Source of the DNA: Talinum fruticosum
Lineage: Eukaryota > Streptophyta > Magnoliopsida > Caryophyllales > Talinaceae
Reading direction: 5' to 3'
Assembly: GCA_021018815.1 (NCBI GenBank)
Contig: JAITYX010000074.1
Span: 558,001-622,000, forward strand
Length of the DNA stretch: 64,000 nucleotides
Below the pieces are notes generated by a model, which did no database searches, had not been told where the DNA came from, and saw only the letters and a list, made by a program, of their open reading frames with translations. The translations under genes were made by a program, and so were the position numbers. Below are positions 24,501-34,521 of the stretch, in pieces (the first letter of the stretch is position 1; each line of letters opens with the position of its first letter).

Positions 24501-25177
24501 CTGGAATAAAACAAAATGTTCCATTAAATTGTATTCTACTTCTGCTGTGAAGTAGTCGGGCTGCCAGTCTTTCAGATTGGGGTTGAACAGACACAGCCTC
24601 TGAGCAATTACTTTATGGGGGTAAGGTTACATTCATCTGAAACCTAAACACTGCAACCTAGGTGGGACTCTGTGGTAGTGGCTTAGCTCAGTTTAGTTTT
24701 GTTTATGTATCTATCCTCTAATTCTTCCTATCCCCCTACCCCCTTTTAGAATCATCTGAAGAAGAGTCAGATTATGAGGGCCAGTATGAAGTGCTCTCTG
24801 GTGGCTCAGCTGATCTTTGGGATGACACTGAGGAAGGTTGGGTCTCCGCACCGGGTCCCACTCAGCCAGCTGAACCTGAGGCAGTCCCTAAACATGAAAC
24901 TGAGGAACCATCGACATCTGCAGCCGAAAGTAGAGAGGATAATGTTAGGGAAGTGGTACATGAAAATGGTGAGGCCTACCCTGATGATGACGATGATACA
25001 GGCAAGGGTGAACACCTGGAGCTCGAAGATCTGGAGCAGCTGATGTCGGAAATTGCAAACATGCGTAGCAATTCAAGGTTGATGCCTGACTTTCAGAGGA
25101 GAGAGATGGCTGCTAAGCTGGCCATGAGAATGGCAGCCATGTTCGGGGACAGCAGCGGCGACGAAGGATTTGAGTGA
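18551..25177 (+). CDS. AAGAB: Alpha/gamma-adaptin-binding protein p34 homologue (AAGAB-like), six exons
   Basis: In animals p34/AAGAB is a cytosolic chaperone for assembly of the AP-1 and AP-2 clathrin adaptors; the plant homologue is a little-studied GTPase-like protein. Proposed exons: 18551-18644, 21523-21583, 21718-21853, 22010-22337, 24082-24210 and 24750-25177, totalling 1176 nt (391 residues), with all phases agreeing. The N-terminal half is a Ras-like fold: a P-loop GSPNVGKRTLL near residue 20 and an NKVDLV G4 motif near residue 120. The C-terminal half is acidic (DDDDDTGKGEHLELEDLEQL) and ends with a conserved helix (MPDFQRREMAAKLAMRMAAM). The P-loop has Arg after GK where GTPases have Ser/Thr, so nucleotide binding may be weak. 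The start at 18551 (MDQQIDREPLEKRPG) best fits the domain; earlier in-frame Mets exist. Confidence 0.88.
18645..21522 (+). other. Intron 1 of the AAGAB-like gene
   Basis: A 2.9 kb intron whose donor GTAATT splits an Arg codon (A/GA). It carries a MITE (about 19071-19371) and a GGTTCGAATCT B-box-like stretch near 19426. Several open frames in it have no domain and are not separate genes. Confidence 0.7.
19071..19371. mobile_element. MITE with TTTGGATTG inverted ends in AAGAB intron 1
   Basis: The left end TCTATTTGGATTGA and the reverse complement of the right end, CTGTGTTTGGATTGA, are followed on both sides by purine-rich GGGAGGGGAGG-type arms. The element is about 300 bp. Ends of this kind resemble Tourist or hAT MITEs. 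No clean target duplication could be read. Confidence 0.55.
24270..24690. repeat. Imperfect direct duplication with SINE-like body in AAGAB intron 5
   Basis: Two copies (about 24290-24440 and 24475-24690) share ATAAAGCAAAATG or ATAAAACAAAATG, TGTGAAGTAGT, CTTTCAGAT and GAGGTAAG or GGGGTAAGG. The second copy ends with GGGGGTAAGGTTACATTCAT and CCTAGGTGGGA, the same type of sequence as at 5251-5336. It looks like a doubled Au-like SINE relic. Confidence 0.4.
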
Positions 25178-26703
25178 CTTAAGAAGTGATCATTTAATTT
25201 CCCAGAAGTCTGGTTGTTCTCTCGTTCGGTTTCTCGATTCATGTTTGCCTGATCTTTCTGTTTCCTATCCTTTCTATCATAGTGTCATGTAGCTTTGAAC
25301 CCTTTTTTCTTGGATGAATTTGTACATGTTACAGTATACGGCATCACAGTGTAGACATAATTTTTGGTGTTTCTTTGTTTATTTTAGGTATACAAATATT
25401 ATGTCTCTTAGAATGGTGTCAAAATATTTGTGCTAAAGCAATTAATTTTCCCTCTGTGCCCAGTTATGGAAACTAAAAATGTTAGTACTCTTTTTTTTTC
25501 TTTTTTTTTCCGAAGAAAACCATTGTTTTCCGTGTCAAGTATCCTAACAGGTTACTATATTTTACATCCCAAAATCTCTAGTTGTGTTTATGCTCACAAC
25601 TAGAAATTAGTTCCATACTGCATACCAGTTAAAATTGACCTTGGATTGATTTTTTTTTTTTTGACAATTAGCCTATTCGTTTTAGACGTTAAAAACAAAA
25701 TGTTAATTGTTATGAGTTGTTACGTTTAATTGTTAACTATTATTAGCTATTACGACTTGTTATGAGTGGTTATAATTAGTTAAAATCAACTATTATAAGT
25801 CATTGAGAACTGTTATGGTTAACATTTAGCTGGTATCAACTACTACTAATTTATAGGCAATTTTTTATTTTTCCGTTGAAATTACGAACTACGGTAACTA
25901 ATCAAAGATGCAATTTTATTTTATTTTTTTGTTCCCAAAACACTAGTTATTTTTAGTGCTCTCCATATCCAAATAAAAGGATGGATTGTTGCATAGATTA
26001 GGAGCCATGACTATAGTCCTAAGATTATGATAGAACTATAATTATACAACATTAAAAAGGCCAATATCATGGTTGGCAGCATGTGAAAGTTCTATCGTGA
26101 TTTCGGGATTACCTAGTAAGGAAGTTGGTCTAATGAACTATGTTTTGCTTCTAACTTTTTTAAAAAAATCTTCCCTCAATCCCGCTATCTTTTTTTATTT
26201 CTTCTATCATATCTATTCACAACCCGATAATAATCTGCGTGATAATCGAGGGATTGAATATGACAATTAGGCAGCATGGGCCTACATGAAAATGGGTAGA
26301 TTTAGTGTGGACCGCTCATTCTAATATTGTAGCCCAGCTTCGAGACGTGGACAGTCCAAACGTGTTCCTGCTTGATAGGAAAACTGCATTGGCACAGCTA
26401 CGCTGAAAAATATGGTTTTCATTTGTATGTATTCAACACATGTAATGTTTCGATGTTAATCGTATCAAGGCTATATTCGGTAAAATTAGTTATTTATATA
26501 ACGGATAGTTATTTGATTAGCGAGATATTTATTTAGATAATTGATAGTTATTCTAGTTTAGTTGTTAACAGTTAAACAATTGTTTGAAGAATATGTGTTC
26601 GGTTATATTATAGGTTACATTAACATAAGAACATTAATGACGAAAAAGGACACACTTTTTTTGTGTTTATTGTTGTTATTATTCTCAATATTAATAGTAA
26701 TTA

Positions 26704-26733
26704 GGTCTATACCCCTTGTTCTGCAAGGATTTA
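26704..26733 (+). repeat. Short hairpin motif, copy 1
   Basis: TCTATACCCCTTGTTCTGCAA continues into GG and forms CCTTG-loop-CAAGG. A near-identical motif lies at 27339-27372. Hairpins of this shape sit near the ends of plant Helitrons, but no complete Helitron could be delimited. Confidence 0.3.
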
Positions 26734-27284
26734 AAGTAAACTTTTTTAAAAAAAAAATTGATTTAACATTTCATACAAAATTTTAACATATTTTTTAAAG
26801 TTTTTATTATTTTAAATTTTATTGTTACTATATGAACTTCTTTTATGAGCAATTATGAGACAACTATAAGTATACTTTTCTTCATGTCAAGGAGGATTAT
26901 CAAATATAAGCAAAATATCGGAATTTCTTTTTATTTTGTTAAATAGAAATATGAATTAAATTCTAGGTATTAAAAAAATCTTGAATCCATTAGTCTCATT
27001 ATAATTATAATTATTTATTTTTAAGAAATTTACATACTTTATTTTTTAATAATAATTTACTTAATTATTTATTTATGACATATAAATAATTATTGTGGTA
27101 ATATTATAGAATTTTTGTAGTTGAATAGTCTTTATTTTAATATAATTTAATAATTTATTATATTTAATCTTTGTTTTTCAAGGCAAACTATATTTACTTT
27201 ATTATTTATACAATCATTAATTATCTACTACATGCATCCTACATGACAATCCTATGTGTCATTCATACATGAATTCAACCCAAC

Positions 27285-27289
<5 letters not shown>

Positions 27290-27338
<49 letters not shown>
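27290..27338. repeat. (TA)n microsatellite
   Basis: About 49 bases of uninterrupted TA, immediately followed by the hairpin motif at 27339. Confidence 0.95.
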
Positions 27339-27339
<1 letters not shown>

Positions 27340-27372
27340 TAGGGTTATATCCCTTGCTGTACAAGGGCATTA
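27339..27372 (+). repeat. Short hairpin motif, copy 2
   Basis: CTAGGGTTATATCCCTTG, a CTGTA loop, then CAAGGG: a 6-bp stem. It directly abuts a (TA)n tract and matches the motif at 26704 in order and orientation. Confidence 0.35.
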
Positions 27373-27645
27373 ATTAAATTTTTAATAATTTAATAAATTT
27401 TTTATTTTATTATTTCTAATTAATTTATAATAATAAAAATTAATTTTGAGTTAAAAATAATTGTTTTTTTAAAATAAATAGATATATCTCTTTACTTTTT
27501 TATATTTTGATTAATATTTTTATTTTCTTAATGTTCATTATATTTAATATTAATGTGAATAGTTTTAAAATTAAATTAAATTAAAATAGCATTAAATTTA
27601 CTATTCCATCACCTCTTCTTCTTCTTCTTATTATTAGTTTCTTAA

Positions 27646-28121
27646 GGTTCCGTTTGATTCTAAGAAAATTAAAAGGAAAGAAAATAAATGTGGAAAATGA
27701 ATTTCTTTCCCATGTTTGAATTGAAGAAAAAATGAGAGAAAAAAGTTTAATGGAAAAACTCATAGAAACTTTTGTCAATTTAGTCAATGATATTTTCCTT
27801 CCAAAATTGAGAGAAAAATGGAAGAAAAAACTCACAAAGAGAGAGAAATGGAGAAAAAGAGAGACTTCTATTAAGAAAGAACATTAAAAATTTTCTCTCT
27901 CCTCTCAATTAATCAATACTATTAAATATTTTATCTCTCCTCTCCATGACAATGTGGCAGATGAGTAAAATGTTGGAAAAAAATTATAATTTTTTCTCTC
28001 TATTTTTCCTTGAACCAAACACAAGAAAAAAAAATCAATTTTCTCTTAACTTTTTTTGCTCATCACTTTTTTTCCATTTAAATTTTCTTTCCAACCTATT
28101 TACTTAGAATCAAATAGAGCC
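27646..28121. mobile_element. Tourist-type (PIF/Harbinger) MITE with TAA duplication
   Basis: The left end GGTTCCGTTTGATTCTAAG and the reverse complement of the right end, GGCTCTATTTGATTCTAAG, match at 16 of 19 positions. TAA lies on both sides (27643-27645 and 28122-28124). Length is 476 bp, with a GAGAAAAA-rich interior and no coding capacity. TIRs starting GG plus a TAA duplication are the signature of Tourist elements. Confidence 0.8.
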
Positions 28122-28419
28122 TAAATGGCGCTCAATTTAGACTCTCTCTTATATATATAAATAAAAGAGATACAATCACTTAAAAGTATCTTCACTTGAT
28201 AAAGTGTTTTTATCAATTGCAGATTTGTTTGATACAATCAATGATTAAAAAATAATTATGATGATGATGTTGGTTGAAGAAATAAGAGCAAAGGGTATGA
28301 TTGAAAGTCAAATTGGAAACACTACTCAATAATACTCAAACGTCTAAGTCAAAACACTAACCAACCAAATATTAGTGTTCAATAAGGTAGTGTTTCAATT
28401 AGCGTTTGCAATAGCTTAT

Positions 28420-28763
28420 GGGCATGTTCGACACTAGCTTTTGAGGTAGTAATTAGTGTTTTGGAGGAGGTAAAATACTACTTATCTAAAAGCGTTTCAA
28501 ATAGTGTTTCGAAAAACTAAAAATATTACCTTTTCACATTTAAAAGCAGCGTTTCATATTTTTTGACAAAAAACATCCTTTCATTAATTTATATTTAGCA
28601 AGTTATGTATATCATTTCACGTCAATTTACAATAATCAACTAACTCAACCACTAAAATGAATATATTTATTCAACCACTCAATTAAACAACTATTTGCTA
28701 ACGGTTATCGGTTACACAAACATGTATCCACTGCTCAAAAATCTCATTTTGCTGAACATGACC
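28420..28763 (-). mobile_element. MITE, family copy 1 (minus orientation)
   Basis: Ends GGGCATGTTCGACA and, in reverse complement, GGTCATGTTCAGCA. The flanks are TAT and TAA, so the duplication is at best 2 of 3. In reverse complement the interior matches the element at 61247-61594: TATAAATTAATGAAA, then TGAAA, TTTTAAATGT and GAAACACTA. Length 344 bp; PIF/Tourist type is inferred. Confidence 0.6.
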
Positions 28764-29104
28764 TAAGTGGTAAATTGTTGAACATTTTGATTACAAATTT
28801 AGATTTAAATTATATCCATATTAATTTTTATGTCTTATTGGTATAAAATAGAGGAATATATGGAATGTAAATTTTACTCGACCGAGCAATATGCAATTCT
28901 TATAACATAAACGTGGATGATGTGGTCTATTTTGAAGGTGGAAAACTATCCTTCGAGTAGGGGAGCTACAAAAATAAGATGTTTATGTAGTTGATAACTC
29001 GTTAGCGAATAGTGGTTGAGTTTATGAATAAAGGACTAGTCATTCAATTCAAATTTAAAATTAATTAATTTTAGACCAATTTCATGTTTAATGTCGGTTC
29101 AAAT
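28764..29104. other. Intergenic, no recognised feature
   Basis: AT-rich DNA between the MITE and the minisatellite. Nothing coding was seen. Confidence 0.5.
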
Positions 29105-29350
29105 TTACATACAAAATGCACATAAATATAAATATAAATAGAAACGAACATTAACAAACATAAAAGAACAGAAATAAATATATAAAAAAGAAACAAACAG
29201 AAATGAACATAAACGAACATAAACGAACAAAAATAAGTTATTAAAATAAAAAAGGAACGAACATAAATGGACATAAACGAATATAAATGAACATAAATGA
29301 ACATAAAAGAATATAAACAAATATAAATGAATATAAACATAAATAGATTA
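29105..29350. repeat. Minisatellite of degenerate GAACATAAA units
   Basis: About twenty 10-12 bp units such as ACGAACATAAA, ATGAACATAAA and ATATAAATGA run for roughly 245 bases. The long minus-strand frames across it (FIYVHLYSFM-like) are translations of the repeat and not genes. Confidence 0.75.
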
Positions 29351-31174
29351 TGTTTTTCATGTAAAGTCAAACAAGCCTTTAGTTTTGTATAATTGCTCTT
29401 TGATTAGCTTCAAAATTAGTTACTTCAAGATTGGTTCAATTAGTGGTTTTGAAAATGTACACAATAGTTCACGCAACACCTATTCAACAGGAAGGTTATA
29501 CAAAATTTGTAATTTCCTCAATAAAGGTTGTACGATGAAACAATGATAGTGGATGAGGAGCATTTGGAAGAGTTTTAATTCGTTCTTTCAATCGAAAAAT
29601 TTATTGTGTTATTTTAGTTACGAATTTGTTTGAGTTTGATTTTTATTGCGAGATGTCGTGATGCTCAATTAATAAATTTAATCCATTATTCTAAAAAAAC
29701 AAAAAATTTCATGCAACATCTATTCAGACTTAATTATGCTATAAATTAACAAATATGGTTACTGTAATTTCAAATTTTAAAGGGTACATATGATTATAGA
29801 GTCATCTATTGATAGGGATCACTTTTAATTAGATCCGTCAATTCGGTCGGGCGGATTGAATACAGAGTTGGATGTATTTGGGTTCGGATTAAAATACGGG
29901 CGATCGTATATCGGTTATACGGATTTCGGGTCAACCCAATGAATTGCGAGTGCCTTTTTTATCAATTATTTTTCTTTTTTAATTATAACAATCCAACATT
30001 TTTTTGCTTAAAATTATCCATAACTCAACCAAAAAGCATAGTATATTTTCTGAAAAAATATCAAAAAATATTCAAAATTTTCATTATAATATTTATGTGA
30101 ATACCTCATTGAATCGAGCGTTCGATCTGCTAAACCCGTTTAAATAAGGTCAATGATGGGTTGAATGACAATGACTTGTTATATTAATGATTCGTTTAAG
30201 GTTCCAACGTTTATTTCACCTCTTCTATTATAATAAGGAGATTTATATGCATATTTACTGCATTTCGAAACAGATTGAGAAAGGGTTGACTTGGATAGGT
30301 TCAACGAGACCCATTTTATTCGAAGGAAAATTTTGACTTTGTTTGAACCCGAGTCATTACCCATCCTAGGCGTTATGGTTCAAATACAGCTAAAATGGTT
30401 TCAAATAAACGAGAATTAGAAATTCATAATAAACTAAAATTTATTTTAATTAAAAACATCAAAAGTATATTATTTAAGTTGTGACTAGGTATATTTACTT
30501 CACCAAAAATAAAACAAGTATAACTTGTACATTTTTAGTATGTTAATATATCACACCATTTGCATCCATACATATTTTATTGAAATTAACTATGTATTAG
30601 TTTTGTATATAATGTTTTTTATGAGAAAGAAGTTGAGATATGAAATAATATTAGTATTCGTTTGTAAAAATGATTGCAATAAATATATAACGTCCCTCCA
30701 AATAATGTAATATAATAAATAGACCATTACTAAAAGAGTGATAAAATGAAAGGAAAATCATATAATGGTATAATAAATATTCAATTAATAAACCACAAAG
30801 TTAAAATTTGTTGTTTTTATAGTTTTGACCCAACGGGTCAAACGGATTCAGTCGGATTTGACCTACTAATTTACGGGTTTTTCGGGTTCGGCTCAAAAGA
30901 TCGTGTTCAAAAGCCAAAAATTTTGGGCGGATTCGGATCGGATTTTCAGGTCAAATCAATTTTTTCCAGGTATACTTTTAACATATCAAATTCTTTGGGC
31001 AACAAAAATGATACATAATCCAAGTGATACACTATTTTGATTAGAAGTTTAAAATGCGCATGGGCTAAGGTTTTGAAATGACCAAAGTACACAGGTTTCA
31101 TGATTCATGACCAACCATAAAAATTCTCTCCTTTTCTTTTAGTATGATTTATGCATATACATAATTTTTACGGG
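29351..31174. other. Intergenic with decayed GGGTC-type MITE patches
   Basis: GGTCGGG/TTCGGAT-rich patches at 29830-29960 and 30825-30960 resemble the subterminal regions of the hAT MITE at 57277. The rest is AT-rich with no recognised gene. Confidence 0.45.
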
Positions 31175-31675
31175 AGGATTTATCAAAATCAACTTTGACG
31201 GTTTAAGGTCTCCTTCAGCTATAGTGGAAGACTTCGTTATTAGAAGTTGGGATGACGAGGTTTTTACAAGCGGGAGCAACAAATTTGGGGTCATCCTCGG
31301 TTCTTTTAGCAGAGGCTACTGCAATGAGAAATGGTGTCAAAGCGGCAGTTCAAGCGTTTAGAAGGAGATAACCTAACGGTTATTTAAGTAATTAAAAGAG
31401 AAATCCAGGTTCCTTGGGAAATCCAGGACGCTGATTTAAAATACTCATAATTTCCTTCGGATGTGCAACCAAGTAATTATTCATCACACATTTAGAGAAG
31501 GGTATCGAGCTATTGATTGGGTAGCCAAGTTTGGTCAATGTATATTTTCTACTTTAGTTTGGTTTTCTATTTTCTTTTCTTCTTTTCTCTCCATTTTAAT
31601 GGAGGACAACTTAGGTAGAACCCTTGCGAGAAGGGCTACCTATTAGTTGTTGTACTTACCTATTCAAAAAAAAAC
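31175..31675 (+). pseudogene. LINE 3' end: decayed RNase H domain
   Basis: Pieces of a plant LINE RNase H domain can be read across several frames: IKINFDGLRSPSAIVEDFVI, then a stretch read as LAEATAMRNGVKAAVQAF, then a VIIHHTFREGYRAIDWVAKF block matching the usual H-x-x-R-x-x-N-x-x-AD-x-x-A end. The sequence finishes with an A-run (about 31665-31673), taken as the LINE tail. Frameshifts and stops make it non-functional. Confidence 0.7.
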
Positions 31676-31765
31676 GTAATTTTTACCCTAATTGTTACTA
31701 ATGGTCGTTGTCGTCGTCATCGTTAATATTCTTATTACAGTAATGATTGTATATTAATAATAAAA

Positions 31766-31768
<3 letters not shown>

Positions 31769-31826
<58 letters not shown>
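31769..31826. repeat. (TA)n microsatellite
   Basis: About 58 bases of pure TA shortly downstream of the LINE tail. Confidence 0.95.
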
Positions 31827-31831
<5 letters not shown>

Positions 31832-33206
31832 TATGTAAATAATTTTTGAAAAATATTTGTCTAGAACGTGCAGATTAATTGCTTTACTCCAAAATATTAG
31901 AAGTAGTAATGTATCAATTTTTTGGGATATGCATTATTGGATATTAGGATTTTTTCCAAAAATTCATTTAGAAAAATATGATTATCAACAATTTACAGAA
32001 TAAGAATTAGATCAATTAATAAAAATATAAAGACATTTTTTAAATAGTCTTTATTGAACAATATTCGTTGTTACGAAATATACAACGGATATCATCACTA
32101 ACGTTATATTAAAAAAATTATAACTGCTAGTAAACACTCGTAACCGGTAGTAAAGGATCATATAACCACTAACCATTAATTGTAACCGTCAACTGCTTAT
32201 AATTGCTAACAACTAGTTTTAATCGCTTATAACATCTCATAACCGCTCGTAACCATTAACAATTAGATTTTAACAGCTAAAATGAACACAACCTAGCTAC
32301 CATGATTACTCAAAATTGCCCTTCAGAATAACAACTGAACCTTGACTACCACTAAATTCTCGAATACAAATATGCATTACGTCGGGTTCTTAGAATGGGC
32401 TCCTAGATTTGCTTGACGAAGCGGATTATGAAAAATCTATTCCTTGTTAAAAAAAAAAAGAAGTGCATTTTACTGATATGATTGGTTAGAAGTTATATCA
32501 AATTAATAGCTTTTTAATTGCTCGATGTTACACGAATATGTGTATCAAATTATGTCGTCCAACGTGCAGTCACAAATCTCTAACCATAACCCAAGCTAAG
32601 AAAATCAAATTGTCAAAGGCTTTGTTTAAGGCCATCAATGAGGTTTTAGAAACCACAAAAGAGGAAATGTTAAATTGTCTATATATAAAAAAGGAAAAAT
32701 TCATCTACTTAAGGTAAGTCAATACCAAAAATCTTACTTTAAAATTGTTGATAGAATTGTATACCTACAATCATACGCATCACATACACCCTCTCAATAA
32801 ATCTTAATCCTAAAAAGGCATGACGATCTTCCCTTCAGAGATCCTCTTTAAGTAATTAGGTTAAAGTATCTTATATATATATATAAACTGTTAATATTAT
32901 GTATGATTTTTTTTATAATATTTTATACAGATATATATAAACGGTTAAAATGTAAATTTAAGATCTCACTATGTTTAAAAGCCATAGTTAGGACTAGAAT
33001 AAACTCCATATACTACATGACATGAGACTAAAGCCATATGCATGAGTGAGAGGTGGAGATCCATGGAGAGGGATACTTAGGGCATGCACTTGGTGATGAT
33101 CTTGAAATTGAGTTGACTATACAAATAAAATAAAATTAAGAAATATTACATACAAAAACCAACAACTTGGGAAAAGGCCCCCTTCTCCTACACAAAAAAA
33201 AATCTG

Positions 33207-33207
<1 letters not shown>
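31827..33207. other. Intergenic, AT-rich
   Basis: A self-similar patch of TAACCGCT/TAACCATTAA-type motifs (32105-32285) resembles the reverse complement of 25690-25830, so both may belong to one MITE family. No gene was recognised. Confidence 0.4.

Positions 33208-33250
<43 letters not shown>
33208..33250. repeat. (ATT)n microsatellite
   Basis: About 14 ATT units. The poly-Leu open frame across it (33167-33478) is an artefact. Confidence 0.95.
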
Positions 33251-33251
<1 letters not shown>

Positions 33252-34416
33252 GAGGTCCCCTACCACAAAACTCAAGGGCACACCTTTCACAGCCTCAAAA
33301 TATCAACATACAATTATTTTTCTATTTATTCTTTATTTATTTGATCATTCATTTCATTTCTCTGAATCAACCATCAAGAAAAGTCCCCCTCCTCTCCCTC
33401 CCTACCACAAGAAACTGCAGACTGAGTTTTTGGACCCTTGCAGTGGCCCCAACCCCCATGCATCTGTGCTACAATTAGATTCCAAAATGCCTGATTTTTT
33501 TTTAAAGTTTCAGGATATTTCTCATATCTTACTTGGGGCTATATATCACACGAATCAAATGAGAAGAGTTATATGTCAAAGATGAAATCTGGGTTTTTAT
33601 AATCTGATCTAAGAGTCTTCGGTATCTTGATCTTTTCGCTCTTCTCACTGCATATTTTTTCTCACTTGAATCGTAATTTTTATACATATTACATATATTT
33701 TAAAATGTCAATAAAGAATTGACTAAAGTGATAGCAGCCTCACGTAATTATGAAATGACTTTACCTTAATCACTGAGAGATGGAAGAACATTCTATCACT
33801 GCCACATATTAAATCACTTCCACTCTTGTCACAGAACCCAGATCCGGTCTTGACTATCACATGATTTTCAATCACTTTCTTAGTTGTGTCATCGTGCAGC
33901 AAATTCATTAATGGGGGTGACTAACATAAACCCTTGCCCCTCTCAATTACAAGATTTTTAGGTAGCCACGTTCACGTACTCTAAAAATTCGAATTCGGGG
34001 TTAAATTTTTTTAAATAAAATGAAGAAGGTATAATAGTCGATTGGACAAAATATTTTTATGAAATATTTAAAATTATTGTGAATCAGATAAATTATATAA
34101 GTTTAGATTCATATTAAACTAAATTTGAATAAAATTAAATAGGGTAGTATTTAAATCGGACAAAAAAGAATATAAATTTTATTTTTAATCAGATTTTTAA
34201 TTTTTTTCGATTTAATTAAATTAATCTGAGTGATCGAGGAACAATCCCTGGATTTCAGCACCTCACCCAAAAAATCTGACTAAATAATAAGAAGTTGCGG
34301 TCTAAGGAGCTTTGAGTTTCAATTTCCATTGCAAATTTACAATGATTGAAAAGATATTGGTTTTGTTTTTCTTTAAAAAGAAAACTCAATGTAAGGCACA
34401 TCCAAGGGCACCTCCC
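33251..34416. other. Intergenic, no recognised gene
   Basis: A less AT-rich, C-rich patch at 33255-33475 (CCCCCTCCTCTCCCTCCCTA) stands out but has no domain-bearing frame. The remainder is AT-rich. Confidence 0.4.
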
Positions 34417-34519
34417 ATGACCACGATAGATATGATAATAAGAGTGCTCAATTTCTTGGCCTTTCTTGAATGTGGCTTCATAGCATGGGCTACATTAGTG
34501 GTGGGTTTGGACCCATATG
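34417..34519 (+). CDS. Candidate first exon of an unrecognised membrane protein, or gene fragment
   Basis: An ATG opens MTTIDMIIRVLNFLAFLECG, followed by a second hydrophobic run (FIAWATLVVGLDPY), 34 codons in all. It ends exactly at a strong donor (TATG then GTAAGT). One long hydrophobic segment with normal residue composition stands out against the AT-rich noise. I do not recognise the family and could not find a continuation downstream, so it may be a captured or decayed exon. It has no TATA box close by. Confidence 0.25.
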
Positions 34520-34521
34520 GT

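Larger units (their letters stand above)
25178..27642. other. AAGAB-like 3' flank and AT-rich intergenic region
   Basis: Bases to about 25370 are probably 3' UTR. Beyond this are T-runs, a self-similar TTAACTATTAT/TTATGAGTT patch (25690-25830), a fragment resembling the MITE family of 28420-28763 (about 26470-26620), two matching short hairpins (26704 and 27342) and a (TA)n tract. No gene was recognised. Confidence 0.5.

Noticed and set aside
29071..29370. Overlapping minus-strand frames rich in Phe, Tyr and Val
   Set aside because: Translations of the GAACATAAA minisatellite.
33167..33478. 103-codon frame with poly-Leu
   Set aside because: It crosses the (ATT)14 microsatellite; no domain, no splice context.
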